Below are positions 1-5,903 of a stretch of 7,297 bases of DNA, piece after piece. Every line of letters starts with the position of its first letter. Position 1 is the stretch's first letter. The notes beneath the pieces are model-generated. The model saw nothing but the letters and a program-made list of their open reading frames with translations. It ran no database searches and was not told where the DNA came from. Source of the DNA: Candidatus Dadabacteria bacterium (GTDB lineage Bacteria > Desulfobacterota_D > UBA1144 > Nemesobacterales > JAJCZQ01); NCBI GenBank assembly GCA_030624695.1, contig JAUXJP010000044.1, positions 1 to 7,297 of the forward strand. Reading direction: 5' to 3'. The position numbers and the translations under genes are program-made.

Positions 1-1190
1 GAGACGGAGGCCCCGGAAGGAGTCTGTTTTATATACTAAAATATCTTAACAGAAAAAAGGTAAAACCTTATATATTAATTCCTAAAGACGATATTTTTTC
101 TGATAACCTTAAAGATGAAGCAATTTATGAAAATATTATAGTTGACAGCAGATTCCCTGAAAATATATTTGTGCCAAGATTTGGTATGGAAATCTATAAC
201 AATAAATCGGACAGCCTTGATTTTGGAACAAAACTAAAGAAACTGTTTGCCGCAATTATTAATATCATTGAACTTGTAATCCTTATCCTAACCTCTGGAA
301 AAATTATAAAAGAAAACAATATTGATACTGTTTACTGTAACGGTACCGTAGCAAAAGTAGTAGGAACATTTATAGGAAAATTTAATAATAAGCCCGTAAT
401 ATGGCATGTAAGGAATATACAGCAGACTTATGTGTTAAAAACAATAATTACTACACTGTCTTCATATAAATCAGTAAAAAAGATTATCTGCGTATCAAAA
501 GCTACAGCACAGCAGTTTGAGCATGTAAAAAGCAAGGTACATGTTGTCTACAATGGGATAGACCCTATGGACTACAGCCCTGCTAAAACTAAAGGAACAT
601 TAAGATCGGAGTACAATTTGTCTAAAGAGACAGTAATAATAGGCAGTACGGGCAGGTTGGTACCAAGGAAAGGTTATATACATTTAATTGAAGCAGCTGA
701 GTACGTTAAGAAAAATAGTAATAATAAAAATTTTGTTTTTGTTATTGTAGGAGACACACCTCATTTTTTTCAGTACAACCACCTTGAATATTTAAAGAAA
801 AAAGTTTCCGAATACGGGCTTGAAGGTCATTTTATCTTTACAGGATATAAAGTCGATATAAAGCCATACCTCAAGAATTTTGATATTTTTGTTATACCAT
901 CGAACTATCCCGACCCTTTCCCAAGGTCAGTAATCGAAGCAATGTGTTTCAATCTTCCCGTTATAGGTTTCAGGATCGGTGGAATTGCCGAAGCAATTAA
1001 CAATAAGGTCACAGGATTTCTCAGTGATAAGGATGATGTTCCAAATTTATCTGAAAATATTCTTACTTTGGTTAATGATAGTTCAATGAGAAATGAAATG
1101 GGCACAGCATCCAGAGAAAGAGTCATCAATATGTGCAACGCAAAAGATATAAGTAATGCAATTGAAAAAATAATACTCTCGGTTGATTAA
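1..1190 (+). CDS. GT4-family glycosyltransferase, 5'-truncated by the window edge
   Basis: This looks like a retaining GT-B glycosyltransferase of the GT4 (RfaB/WcaI-like) group, which moves a sugar from a nucleotide-sugar donor onto a glycan or lipid carrier at the cytoplasmic face of the membrane. The reading frame is open from base 3, giving 395 visible residues. The visible part begins with a GGPGRSL glycine-rich loop typical of the start of GT4 proteins, so probably only a few residues are missing. Along the visible protein come a WHVRN acceptor-domain segment (about 134-138), ICVSKAT (about 162-168), YNGID (about 183-187), GRLVPRKG donor-phosphate loop (about 217-224), and the C-terminal D-P-F-P-R-S-V-I-E segment (304-312) followed by GGIAE. 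That last segment is the E-x7-E donor-binding motif with Asp in the first position. A GTG at 171 could be taken as a start but lies well inside the conserved N-terminal domain. The family call is firm; sugar and acceptor cannot be named, and upstream neighbours are out of view. Confidence 0.9.
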   Translation, partial: DGGPGRSLFYILKYLNRKKVKPYILIPKDDIFSDNLKDEAIYENIIVDSRFPENIFVPRFGMEIYNNKSDSLDFGTKLKKLFAAIINIIELVILILTSGKIIKENNIDTVYCNGTVAKVVGTFIGKFNNKPVIWHVRNIQQTYVLKTIITTLSSYKSVKKIICVSKATAQQFEHVKSKVHVVYNGIDPMDYSPAKTKGTLRSEYNLSKETVIIGSTGRLVPRKGYIHLIEAAEYVKKNSNNKNFVFVIVGDTPHFFQYNHLEYLKKKVSEYGLEGHFIFTGYKVDIKPYLKNFDIFVIPSNYPDPFPRSVIEAMCFNLPVIGFRIGGIAEAINNKVTGFLSDKDDVPNLSENILTLVNDSSMRNEMGTASRERVINMCNAKDISNAIEKIILSVD

Positions 1191-2551
1191 TCCTTGTCGT
1201 CTGCCCTCGTCCTGAATATAAGTTCAATTGGTGTACCTGAAAAATCAAAATACTCCCTAAGCTGATTTTCAATATATTTCTTATAATTATCCGGTATACG
1301 GTTTTTGGCATTTGAGAAAATTACAAAAGTAGGGGGCTTAGTATAGGGCTGTGTAATGTAATAAAATTTTAGCTCCTTTCCTTTATGCATGCCAGGTGGG
1401 TTTTTCTTCTTTATATCATCAAGAAACCGGTTTAATTCTTTTGTTTTAATTTTTCTCGTGTAGTTCTGGTAAACCTTGTCTACGAGGTCAAATATCCTGT
1501 TAACTTTTTTCCCGGTTAAGGCTGATGTTTTTAATATAGGCGAATAATCCAGTGATTTCAGGTTCTCAATCGTAAGTTCTTCTATATTATCGACTTCTCT
1601 TGCTTCTTTAGGTGCCAAGTCCCATTTGTTAAGAAGTACAACTGAGGCTTTACCCCTGCTTTTAACAAGGTCACCAAGTCTTGCGTCGTGGTGGGTAGGG
1701 CCCTCTGAGGCATCGATCATAAGGAGTACTAGGTCTGAGCGGGTCATAGCCCTTATAGCCCTTAATACGCTGTATCTTTCAAGCAATTCTGATATTTTTG
1801 ATTTTCTTCTGATACCCGCAGTATCAATTATCAGGTATTGTTTGTCATTTATTTCAAAGTAAGTATCAATTGCATCGCGGGTAGTTCCGGGAACAGGGCT
1901 TGTAATAAACCTTTCTTCACCAAGAACGGCATTTACAAGTGTCGATTTCCCAACATTGGGTTTACCTATAACGGATACCCTTATAATATTTTCTTCATCA
2001 TATTCCGGTGTGTAGTCACTTTCCGGGAGGTTGTCTTTTATAAGGTCAATAAGTTCATAAGTATTCCTGCTATGAAGAGCAGAAACATTTAAAAAAGTAT
2101 CAATCCCGAGTTTGTGAAAATCATAACTATTTATTTCATGTTTTTGATGATCAATTTTATTTATTACATATAGTACTTTTTTACCCGAGGATCTAAGGTG
2201 ATTGATAATATCCTGATCTCCTGGCATTACTCCCTGTTTACCATCCAAAAGGAAAATTGTAAGGTCAGCCTCGGCAAGTGCGATCTCAACCTGCTCTTTT
2301 ATCAATTCTTCAGTATTATCGTTAGGCCTTATAACAAGTCCACCTGTATCAACTATATCAAATACCCTGTTTTTCCATATTGCTTCCCCGTATACACGGT
2401 CCCTTGTGACACCCGGGATATCTTCAACTATGGATTTCTTCTGTTCAATAATATGGTTAAATAGAGTTGATTTGCCAACATTTGGCCTACCTACTATAGC
2501 TACAAGCGGTTTTTGAGTATTATTATTCTTTTCAACAGTCATTTCGTTCAT
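1187..2551 (-). CDS. der: Ribosome-assembly GTPase Der (EngA)
   Basis: Der is a cytoplasmic GTPase with two G domains in tandem, needed for maturation of the 50S ribosomal subunit. Both G domains are intact in this 454-residue protein. Domain 1 has the P-loop GRPNVGKS (21-28), DTGG (68-71) and NKID (131-134). Domain 2 has GKPNVGKS (196-203), DTAGIRRKSK (from 243) and NKWD (308-311). A KH-like RNA-binding domain fills about 360-450. The length is close to the family norm (about 436 in Bacillus, 490 in E. coli). The first P-loop usually lies only a few residues from the start, so the first 14 residues are an extra, poorly conserved stretch; Met4 (ATG at 2542-2540) is an alternative start, and neither has a clear Shine-Dalgarno. 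The stop codon overlaps the end of the glycosyltransferase gene by 4 bp. The gene stands alone on its strand and is divergent from ybeY. In many bacteria der instead sits with plsY/gpsA or cmk; none is seen here. Confidence 0.97.
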   Translation of the reverse strand: MNEMTVEKNNNTQKPLVAIVGRPNVGKSTLFNHIIEQKKSIVEDIPGVTRDRVYGEAIWKNRVFDIVDTGGLVIRPNDNTEELIKEQVEIALAEADLTIFLLDGKQGVMPGDQDIINHLRSSGKKVLYVINKIDHQKHEINSYDFHKLGIDTFLNVSALHSRNTYELIDLIKDNLPESDYTPEYDEENIIRVSVIGKPNVGKSTLVNAVLGEERFITSPVPGTTRDAIDTYFEINDKQYLIIDTAGIRRKSKISELLERYSVLRAIRAMTRSDLVLLMIDASEGPTHHDARLGDLVKSRGKASVVLLNKWDLAPKEAREVDNIEELTIENLKSLDYSPILKTSALTGKKVNRIFDLVDKVYQNYTRKIKTKELNRFLDDIKKKNPPGMHKGKELKFYYITQPYTKPPTFVIFSNAKNRIPDNYKKYIENQLREYFDFSGTPIELIFRTRADDKD

Positions 2552-2605
2552 TTGGCAAAGTTCTTTTATAAATATTATTATAAAATTATAAATAGATTAT
2601 GAAAA
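2552..2605. promoter_or_regulatory. Candidate overlapping divergent promoters for der and ybeY
   Basis: The 47-bp spacer between the two start codons is almost entirely A and T apart from its left end. Toward ybeY (+), TTGGCA at 2552-2557 (5 of 6 to the -35 consensus) is followed after 18 bp by TATTAT at 2576-2581 (5 of 6 to -10); transcription would start near 2588, leaving a leader of only about 10 nt. Toward der (-), TTTTCA (complement of 2600-2605, 4 of 6) is followed after 17 bp by a perfect TATAAT (complement of 2577-2582), giving a leader of about 20 nt. A second TATAAT on the - strand lies at 2585-2590. The two -10 elements overlap, so the promoters would compete for polymerase. AT-rich DNA gives chance -10 matches, so the exact boxes are inferred, but each gene must have a promoter in or near this spacer unless it is read from farther away. 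Confidence 0.5.
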
Positions 2606-3012
2606 TACATATTATTGATGATAACAAATATATTACGGTGAAAAGCATAGATGAAATAAAAAAGCTTGTTTCAAATATTTTCAGCCAACTTACTTTACCG
2701 AATAAAACAGAAATATGCATCACCTTTATTGATGATTTACAAATGAGAGATCTAAATAACAGTTACAGGTCTATCGACAGGACTACGGATGTACTGTCAT
2801 TCCCGCAGGATACTGAATTCCTGGGCGACCTGGTTATTTCATATCCTACTGCATCAAAGAACTCCAAACGTTATAAGACTTCAATTAAAAAAGAGCTGCA
2901 AAGACTAATAATTCATGGGATTTTACATTTGCTTGATTATGACCATAAAAAAAAGAATGAAAGAGATATTATGAGAGCTAAAGAAAAAGAGCAGTTTGAT
3001 TATATAACTTGA
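2599..3012 (+). CDS. ybeY: Endoribonuclease / rRNA maturation factor YbeY
   Basis: YbeY is a cytoplasmic zinc metalloprotein that takes part in 16S rRNA 3'-end maturation and ribosome quality control. The 137-residue protein carries the family's hallmark segments: LNNSYRSIDRTTDVLSFP (52-69), containing the conserved Arg57 and the TDVLSFP strand, LGDLVIS (75-81), and the zinc site H106-x3-H110-x5-H116. In that site the usual Gly before Tyr-Asp-His is Asp113 (HLLDYDH rather than HLxGYDH); the three metal-binding histidines are kept. It is somewhat short (about 155 in E. coli) but both ends look natural. The ATG at 2599 is the natural start because the protein begins with the usual first beta strand; there is no strong Shine-Dalgarno, and the predicted leader is very short. 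It is transcribed alone, divergently from der, and its TGA stop directly abuts the scpB stop. ybeY more often follows phoH or precedes era or dgkA, so this position is less usual. Confidence 0.95.
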   Translation: MKIHIIDDNKYITVKSIDEIKKLVSNIFSQLTLPNKTEICITFIDDLQMRDLNNSYRSIDRTTDVLSFPQDTEFLGDLVISYPTASKNSKRYKTSIKKELQRLIIHGILHLLDYDHKKKNERDIMRAKEKEQFDYIT

Positions 3013-3570
3013 CTAAAAATCTAATTTTAGCTCGGGCTCCATATCTTCAATTTCCTGTAATGTAGGCAGGTCTTTAATACTTTTAAGGTTAAAGGTCTCA
3101 AGGAACTCACCTGTAGTCCCGTATAGAAAAGGTTTTCCCGGTACATCCTTTCTTCCACGTATTTCCAATAGTCTCTTGTCTAACAGCTGGTTAATCACTC
3201 CTGAACAGTCAACGCCTCTTATCTGTTCTATTTCCAGCCTTGTAAGGGGCTGTTTATATGCTGTTATTGCAAGTACTTCAAGTGAGGCCTTACTAATCCT
3301 GAATTTCTTTATTTCTTTGTTAAAATTAATTATTTCATCTGAGTATTCAGATATGGTCCTTAACTGGTATCCGTTTGATACTTCTACAAGATTAAATCCA
3401 TGTTCGGCATTTTCCCAGTCAGCAATCAATTCCTTTAAGACAGACCTGAGTTCTTTTGTTTCTATATCCTTAAAATAAAAATTTAGTTCTTTTATAGTTA
3501 CAGGTTTATTTGAGGTAAAAATTATTGCTTCAATTAATTTTTTCAGATCCTTATTGCTCAAGTCTCTCAT
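3013..3570 (-). CDS. scpB: Condensin subunit ScpB (segregation and condensation protein B)
   Basis: ScpB is a tandem winged-helix (kite) protein that dimerises and binds the middle of the kleisin ScpA, completing the SMC-ScpAB condensin that compacts and separates sister chromosomes. The first winged helix covers about 8-80 (LKKLIEAIIFTSNKPVTIKEL at its start). The second carries the family signature: SKASLEVLAITAYKQPLTR, IRGVDCSGVI, a G-R-K-D-V-P-G-K-P turn, LYGTTGEFLETF and the final KDLPTL. At 185 residues it is close to the usual length (about 197 in Bacillus). The start is open to question. The ATG at 3570 has an AGGAG directly against it with no spacer, which is too close to serve it, while a TTG three codons later (3561-3559) lies 9 nt from that AGGAG and would give 182 residues. 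An in-frame TAG (3576-3574) rules out starts farther upstream. It overlaps the end of scpA by 20 bp (or 11 bp from the TTG), so the two are probably translationally coupled to keep subunits balanced. Confidence 0.96.
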   Translation of the reverse strand: MRDLSNKDLKKLIEAIIFTSNKPVTIKELNFYFKDIETKELRSVLKELIADWENAEHGFNLVEVSNGYQLRTISEYSDEIINFNKEIKKFRISKASLEVLAITAYKQPLTRLEIEQIRGVDCSGVINQLLDKRLLEIRGRKDVPGKPFLYGTTGEFLETFNLKSIKDLPTLQEIEDMEPELKLDF

Positions 3571-4309
3571 CTCCTATATAAAATAGTTCAATTTCATCTT
3601 CCGGATTTTCATGCTCTATACCAATAATTTCATTCTTTACAAGCTCAAGAATCGTCAAAAAAGTTATAATAATTTCTGCCTTGGATACCATTTTATTAAA
3701 AATATTTTTAAAATCGTATTTCCTGTTCGTTTTAAAAAACTCTATAAGCTCGCTTGTTTTTTCTTCTATCGAAAAAGACTCGATAGTAAATACTATATCT
3801 TCTGTAAGTTCAAACTGCCTTCTAAGGCATACTTCCTTGAATGCTTCAACCAGTGACCAAAGGTCGGTCTTTACTATTTCTGTTTCCTGGGCAGCATCTC
3901 CAAACTCATCAAAATAACTTAAACCCCTGATAAAAACTTCTTTTCCGAGTATGTCCCTGCTTTCAAGGTCTTCAGCAGCATTTTTATATCTTTCATATTC
4001 AAGCAGAAGCTGTACAAGTTCCGCTCTTGGGTCCTCTACTTCATCTTCAGAAGGCATCTGGGGTAAAAGCATTCTTGATTTAATAAGGCTCAGCTGTGCT
4101 GCAAGTGCAAGATAATCTCCTACTACTTCAAGGTTGCACTGCTTTATTACATCCAGGTATTCTAGGTACTGTTCTGTTATTTTAGAAATAGGTATATCGT
4201 AAATATCTACTTTGTTCTTTTTGATAAGCTGCAGCAGAAGGTCAAGAGGGCCTTCGAATACCTGTAATTTGACCTGGTATGGTAGTTCTAGCTGTTCCAT
4301 ATTACTCAT
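3551..4309 (-). CDS. scpA: Condensin kleisin subunit ScpA (segregation and condensation protein A)
   Basis: ScpA is the bacterial kleisin: its N-terminus binds the neck of one SMC molecule, its C-terminal winged helix binds the cap of the other SMC head, and its middle binds the ScpB dimer, closing the condensin ring. The 252-residue product matches the usual length (about 251 in Bacillus). The N-terminal signature F18-E-G-P-L-D-L-L-L (18-26), the DIYDIPISKITEQY stretch (35-48) and LSLIKSRMLLP (73-83) are all clear. An acidic stretch follows (EDEVEDPRAELVQLLLEYERYK). The C-terminal region AEIIITFLTILELVKNEIIG is the typical winged helix. It starts 5 bp after the stop of the M50 protease gene and overlaps scpB. 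No convincing Shine-Dalgarno precedes the ATG at 4309; a second ATG at 4300 (Met4) is possible, and coupling to the upstream gene would explain the weak site. Confidence 0.97.
   Translation of the reverse strand: MSNMEQLELPYQVKLQVFEGPLDLLLQLIKKNKVDIYDIPISKITEQYLEYLDVIKQCNLEVVGDYLALAAQLSLIKSRMLLPQMPSEDEVEDPRAELVQLLLEYERYKNAAEDLESRDILGKEVFIRGLSYFDEFGDAAQETEIVKTDLWSLVEAFKEVCLRRQFELTEDIVFTIESFSIEEKTSELIEFFKTNRKYDFKNIFNKMVSKAEIIITFLTILELVKNEIIGIEHENPEDEIELFYIGDERLEQ
3571..3575 (-). promoter_or_regulatory. Shine-Dalgarno AGGAG that favours a TTG start for scpB
   Basis: The - strand reads AGGAG at 3575-3571, inside the last codons of scpA. It touches the ATG at 3570 with zero spacing but sits 9 nt from the in-frame TTG at 3561, a workable distance. 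It is the only Shine-Dalgarno-like stretch near the scpB start. Confidence 0.6.
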
Positions 4310-4314
4310 AAAGA

Positions 4315-4992
4315 TTATCTGTTAAAAACAATATTTAATATAATATTCAGCTCTAAATTATTAAAACTGAAAATTTCTAAAAATTTAAGGAAAGGATATA
4401 TCAGAATATAAGAAAATGTCCTGCCTCCGAAAAGTATTATGCCAAATACTATCAGTATGCCGTAAGTCTCAATTTTTTTAATAGAATTGGCCAGGTGATC
4501 AGGCAAGAGGCCGTAAAGTACTCTCGAACCGTCAAGTGGTGGTATTGGAAGCATATTAAATACTGCCAAAACCACACCTATAAATATCATCCATACGAGG
4601 AACTGTATCAGAGGTACGGTATATGCTCCGAAAGCTCCGGCAGATGCTAAGTTGAAGACAATAAATTTTAACAGGATTCCAGATATGATGGCTGTAATTA
4701 TATTCGAAATAGGGCCGGCTATGGCTACGTACAGCATATCTTTTTTTGGGTCCTTAAAATTCCTTGGGTCTACAGGTACAGGTTTTGCCCAGCCAAAATG
4801 TACAAGGAGTAAAAGTATTGTACCAATAGGGTCTAAGTGCTTTAGAGGGTTAAGTGTTAGCCTTCCAAGCCGTTTGGCTGTATCATCACCCAGTTTATTA
4901 GCAATATAAGCATGAGAATATTCATGGATTGTGAGTGAAAACAGTATTACAGGTACAAAGATTAATAAGAATTTCAAATCTAAATCAAACAT
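4315..4992 (-). CDS. Site-2-protease-type membrane zinc metalloprotease (peptidase M50, short form)
   Basis: This 225-residue integral membrane protein belongs to the compact M50 group often annotated only as 'site-2 protease family protein'. The first membrane segment (about 7-31) carries the zinc site HEYSH (23-27, the HExxH motif). A conserved LGRLTLNPLKHLDPIGT stretch (42-58) and GWAKPVPVDP (67-76) follow, then membrane segments at about 86-112, 126-146 and 175-195. The third zinc ligand sits in N146-M-L-P-x4-D154-G155, the N-x2-P-x4-D-G motif of the family, so the active site is complete. No PDZ domain is present, unlike RseP and RasP. Substrates of this short group are largely unknown, so none is assigned. 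Its start is well supported: GAGGG (5004-5000) lies 7 nt upstream inside the end of xerD, and only 2 bp separate the two genes. It is embedded between xerD and scpA with no spacing for its own promoter or terminator. Confidence 0.93.
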   Translation of the reverse strand: MFDLDLKFLLIFVPVILFSLTIHEYSHAYIANKLGDDTAKRLGRLTLNPLKHLDPIGTILLLLVHFGWAKPVPVDPRNFKDPKKDMLYVAIAGPISNIITAIISGILLKFIVFNLASAGAFGAYTVPLIQFLVWMIFIGVVLAVFNMLPIPPLDGSRVLYGLLPDHLANSIKKIETYGILIVFGIILFGGRTFSYILIYPFLKFLEIFSFNNLELNIILNIVFNR

Positions 4993-4994
4993 AG

Positions 4995-5897
4995 TTAAGC
5001 CCTCGGATGATATTTTTTGTGTATTTCCCTTAGTCTCTTAGTTTCAACATGTGTGTATATCTGCGTTGTAGATATATCTGAATGTCCCAGAAGAAGCTGT
5101 ATGGTCCTTAAATCTGCTCCGCGTTCAAGTAAATGTGTTGCAAAAGAATGTCTTATTGTGTGCGGGCTTATATTCTTTACTATGCCGGCTTCTTTTGCAT
5201 AAGCCTTGATAAGTTTCCAGAAACCCTGCCTTGTAAAGCAGGTCCCTCTTCGGGTTATAAAAAGATAATCTGATAATTCATTTTTTACCAGGTGGGGCCT
5301 GGATAGTTCAAGATAGTCATTTATTTTTTTTATTGAAGTTAATCCAATTGGTACTATCCTTTCCTTACTCCCTTTTCCCATAACTATAAGATAGCCGTGA
5401 TCATAATTAATATTTACCTGTTTTAATTCCACGAGTTCTGTTACTCTGAGTCCGGATGCATAAAGGACCTCAAGCATAGCTGAATCCCTTATCCCTTCAA
5501 ATTTGGTAAGGTCCGGAACATTCAGAATCTTTTCTATGTCTTCAAGAGAAAGCACATCAGGAATAGTTTTTTTCATCCTGGGTGATACCAGGTCAGCAGT
5601 AGGGTCTGTTTTTATAATATTTTCAAGCATTAAGTATTTGAAAAACTGTTTTATAGAAACTATGCACCTGTTTATAGAAGAAATATTAAGTCCGGAAATA
5701 TTAAGTTCTGCAAGGAACTCAGAAATAAGATTTGGTTTAAGTCTCGTTATAGAATCTAATTCTTTTCTTTCAACAAAAGTAAATAATTTTTCTATATCTG
5801 TTTTATAGGATTGTGAAGTGTTTTTAGAAAGGCCTTTAATAACTACAAGATATGTCAGAAAGGTTTCCAACATATCTTTGTAGGCATTTTTTTCCAT
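4995..5897 (-). CDS. xerD: Site-specific tyrosine recombinase XerD
   Basis: XerD works with XerC at the dif site to turn chromosome dimers back into monomers before cell division. The 300-residue protein has the two-domain layout of the family: an N-terminal SAM-like core-binding domain (about 8-95, with LSKNTSQSYKTDI) and the catalytic domain (about 110-295). All catalytic residues are present: Arg151 in ASGLRVTEL, Lys175 in GKGSKER, His246 and Arg249 in HTIRHSFATHLL, His272 in LLGHSDIS, and the nucleophile Tyr281 in IYTHV. The close match of the GADLRTIQLLLGHSDISTTQIYTHV region (cut: 260-284) and the HPRA C-terminus to housekeeping XerD proteins favours XerD over XerC or a phage integrase. 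It begins 6 bp after the ahcY stop and ends 2 bp before the M50 gene. No good Shine-Dalgarno is visible, so expression probably depends on ribosomes coming off ahcY. XerC versus XerD rests on overall resemblance, not on a diagnostic residue. Confidence 0.93.
   Translation of the reverse strand: MEKNAYKDMLETFLTYLVVIKGLSKNTSQSYKTDIEKLFTFVERKELDSITRLKPNLISEFLAELNISGLNISSINRCIVSIKQFFKYLMLENIIKTDPTADLVSPRMKKTIPDVLSLEDIEKILNVPDLTKFEGIRDSAMLEVLYASGLRVTELVELKQVNINYDHGYLIVMGKGSKERIVPIGLTSIKKINDYLELSRPHLVKNELSDYLFITRRGTCFTRQGFWKLIKAYAKEAGIVKNISPHTIRHSFATHLLERGADLRTIQLLLGHSDISTTQIYTHVETKRLREIHKKYHPRA
5000..5004 (-). promoter_or_regulatory. Shine-Dalgarno GAGGG of the M50 protease gene
   Basis: GAGGG on the - strand ends 7 nt before the ATG at 4992. 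It is formed by the last codons of xerD, so ribosomes finishing xerD stop almost on the next start, which suggests coupled translation. Confidence 0.65.
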
Positions 5898-5903
5898 ATA
5901 TAA

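Noticed and set aside
171..1190. GTG at 171 as the start of the glycosyltransferase
   Set aside because: The same frame is open back to base 3 and encodes a glycine-rich GGPGRSL loop and further Rossmann-like sequence expected at the N-terminus of GT4 proteins. The gene simply runs off the left edge.
905..1311. Open frames on the - strand at 905-1138 and 1126-1311
   Set aside because: They lie antisense to the conserved glycosyltransferase C-terminal domain and inside der in another frame. They resemble no family and have no ribosome-binding site.
1626..2464. Three + strand open frames (1626-1862, 1838-2092, 2198-2464) opposite der
   Set aside because: der is fully conserved through here in its own frame, and the antisense translations look like complement artefacts with no recognisable domain.
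3013..3030. Inverted repeat CTAAAA-N6-TTTTAG at the end of scpB as a terminator
   Set aside because: The 6-bp stem is nearly all A-U and lies within the last scpB codons, so a stable terminator hairpin is unlikely; it is expected by chance in AT-rich DNA.
3176..3917. + strand open frames opposite scpB and scpA (3176-3478, 3611-3856, 3681-3917)
   Set aside because: Two of them overlap each other in different frames, all are covered by conserved scpA/scpB sequence, and none has motif support.
4995..5897. xerD gene as a phage or integron integrase marking a mobile element
   Set aside because: The sequence matches housekeeping XerD through to its HPRA C-terminus, it is embedded in a housekeeping operon, and there are no flanking repeats, tRNA or cargo genes.
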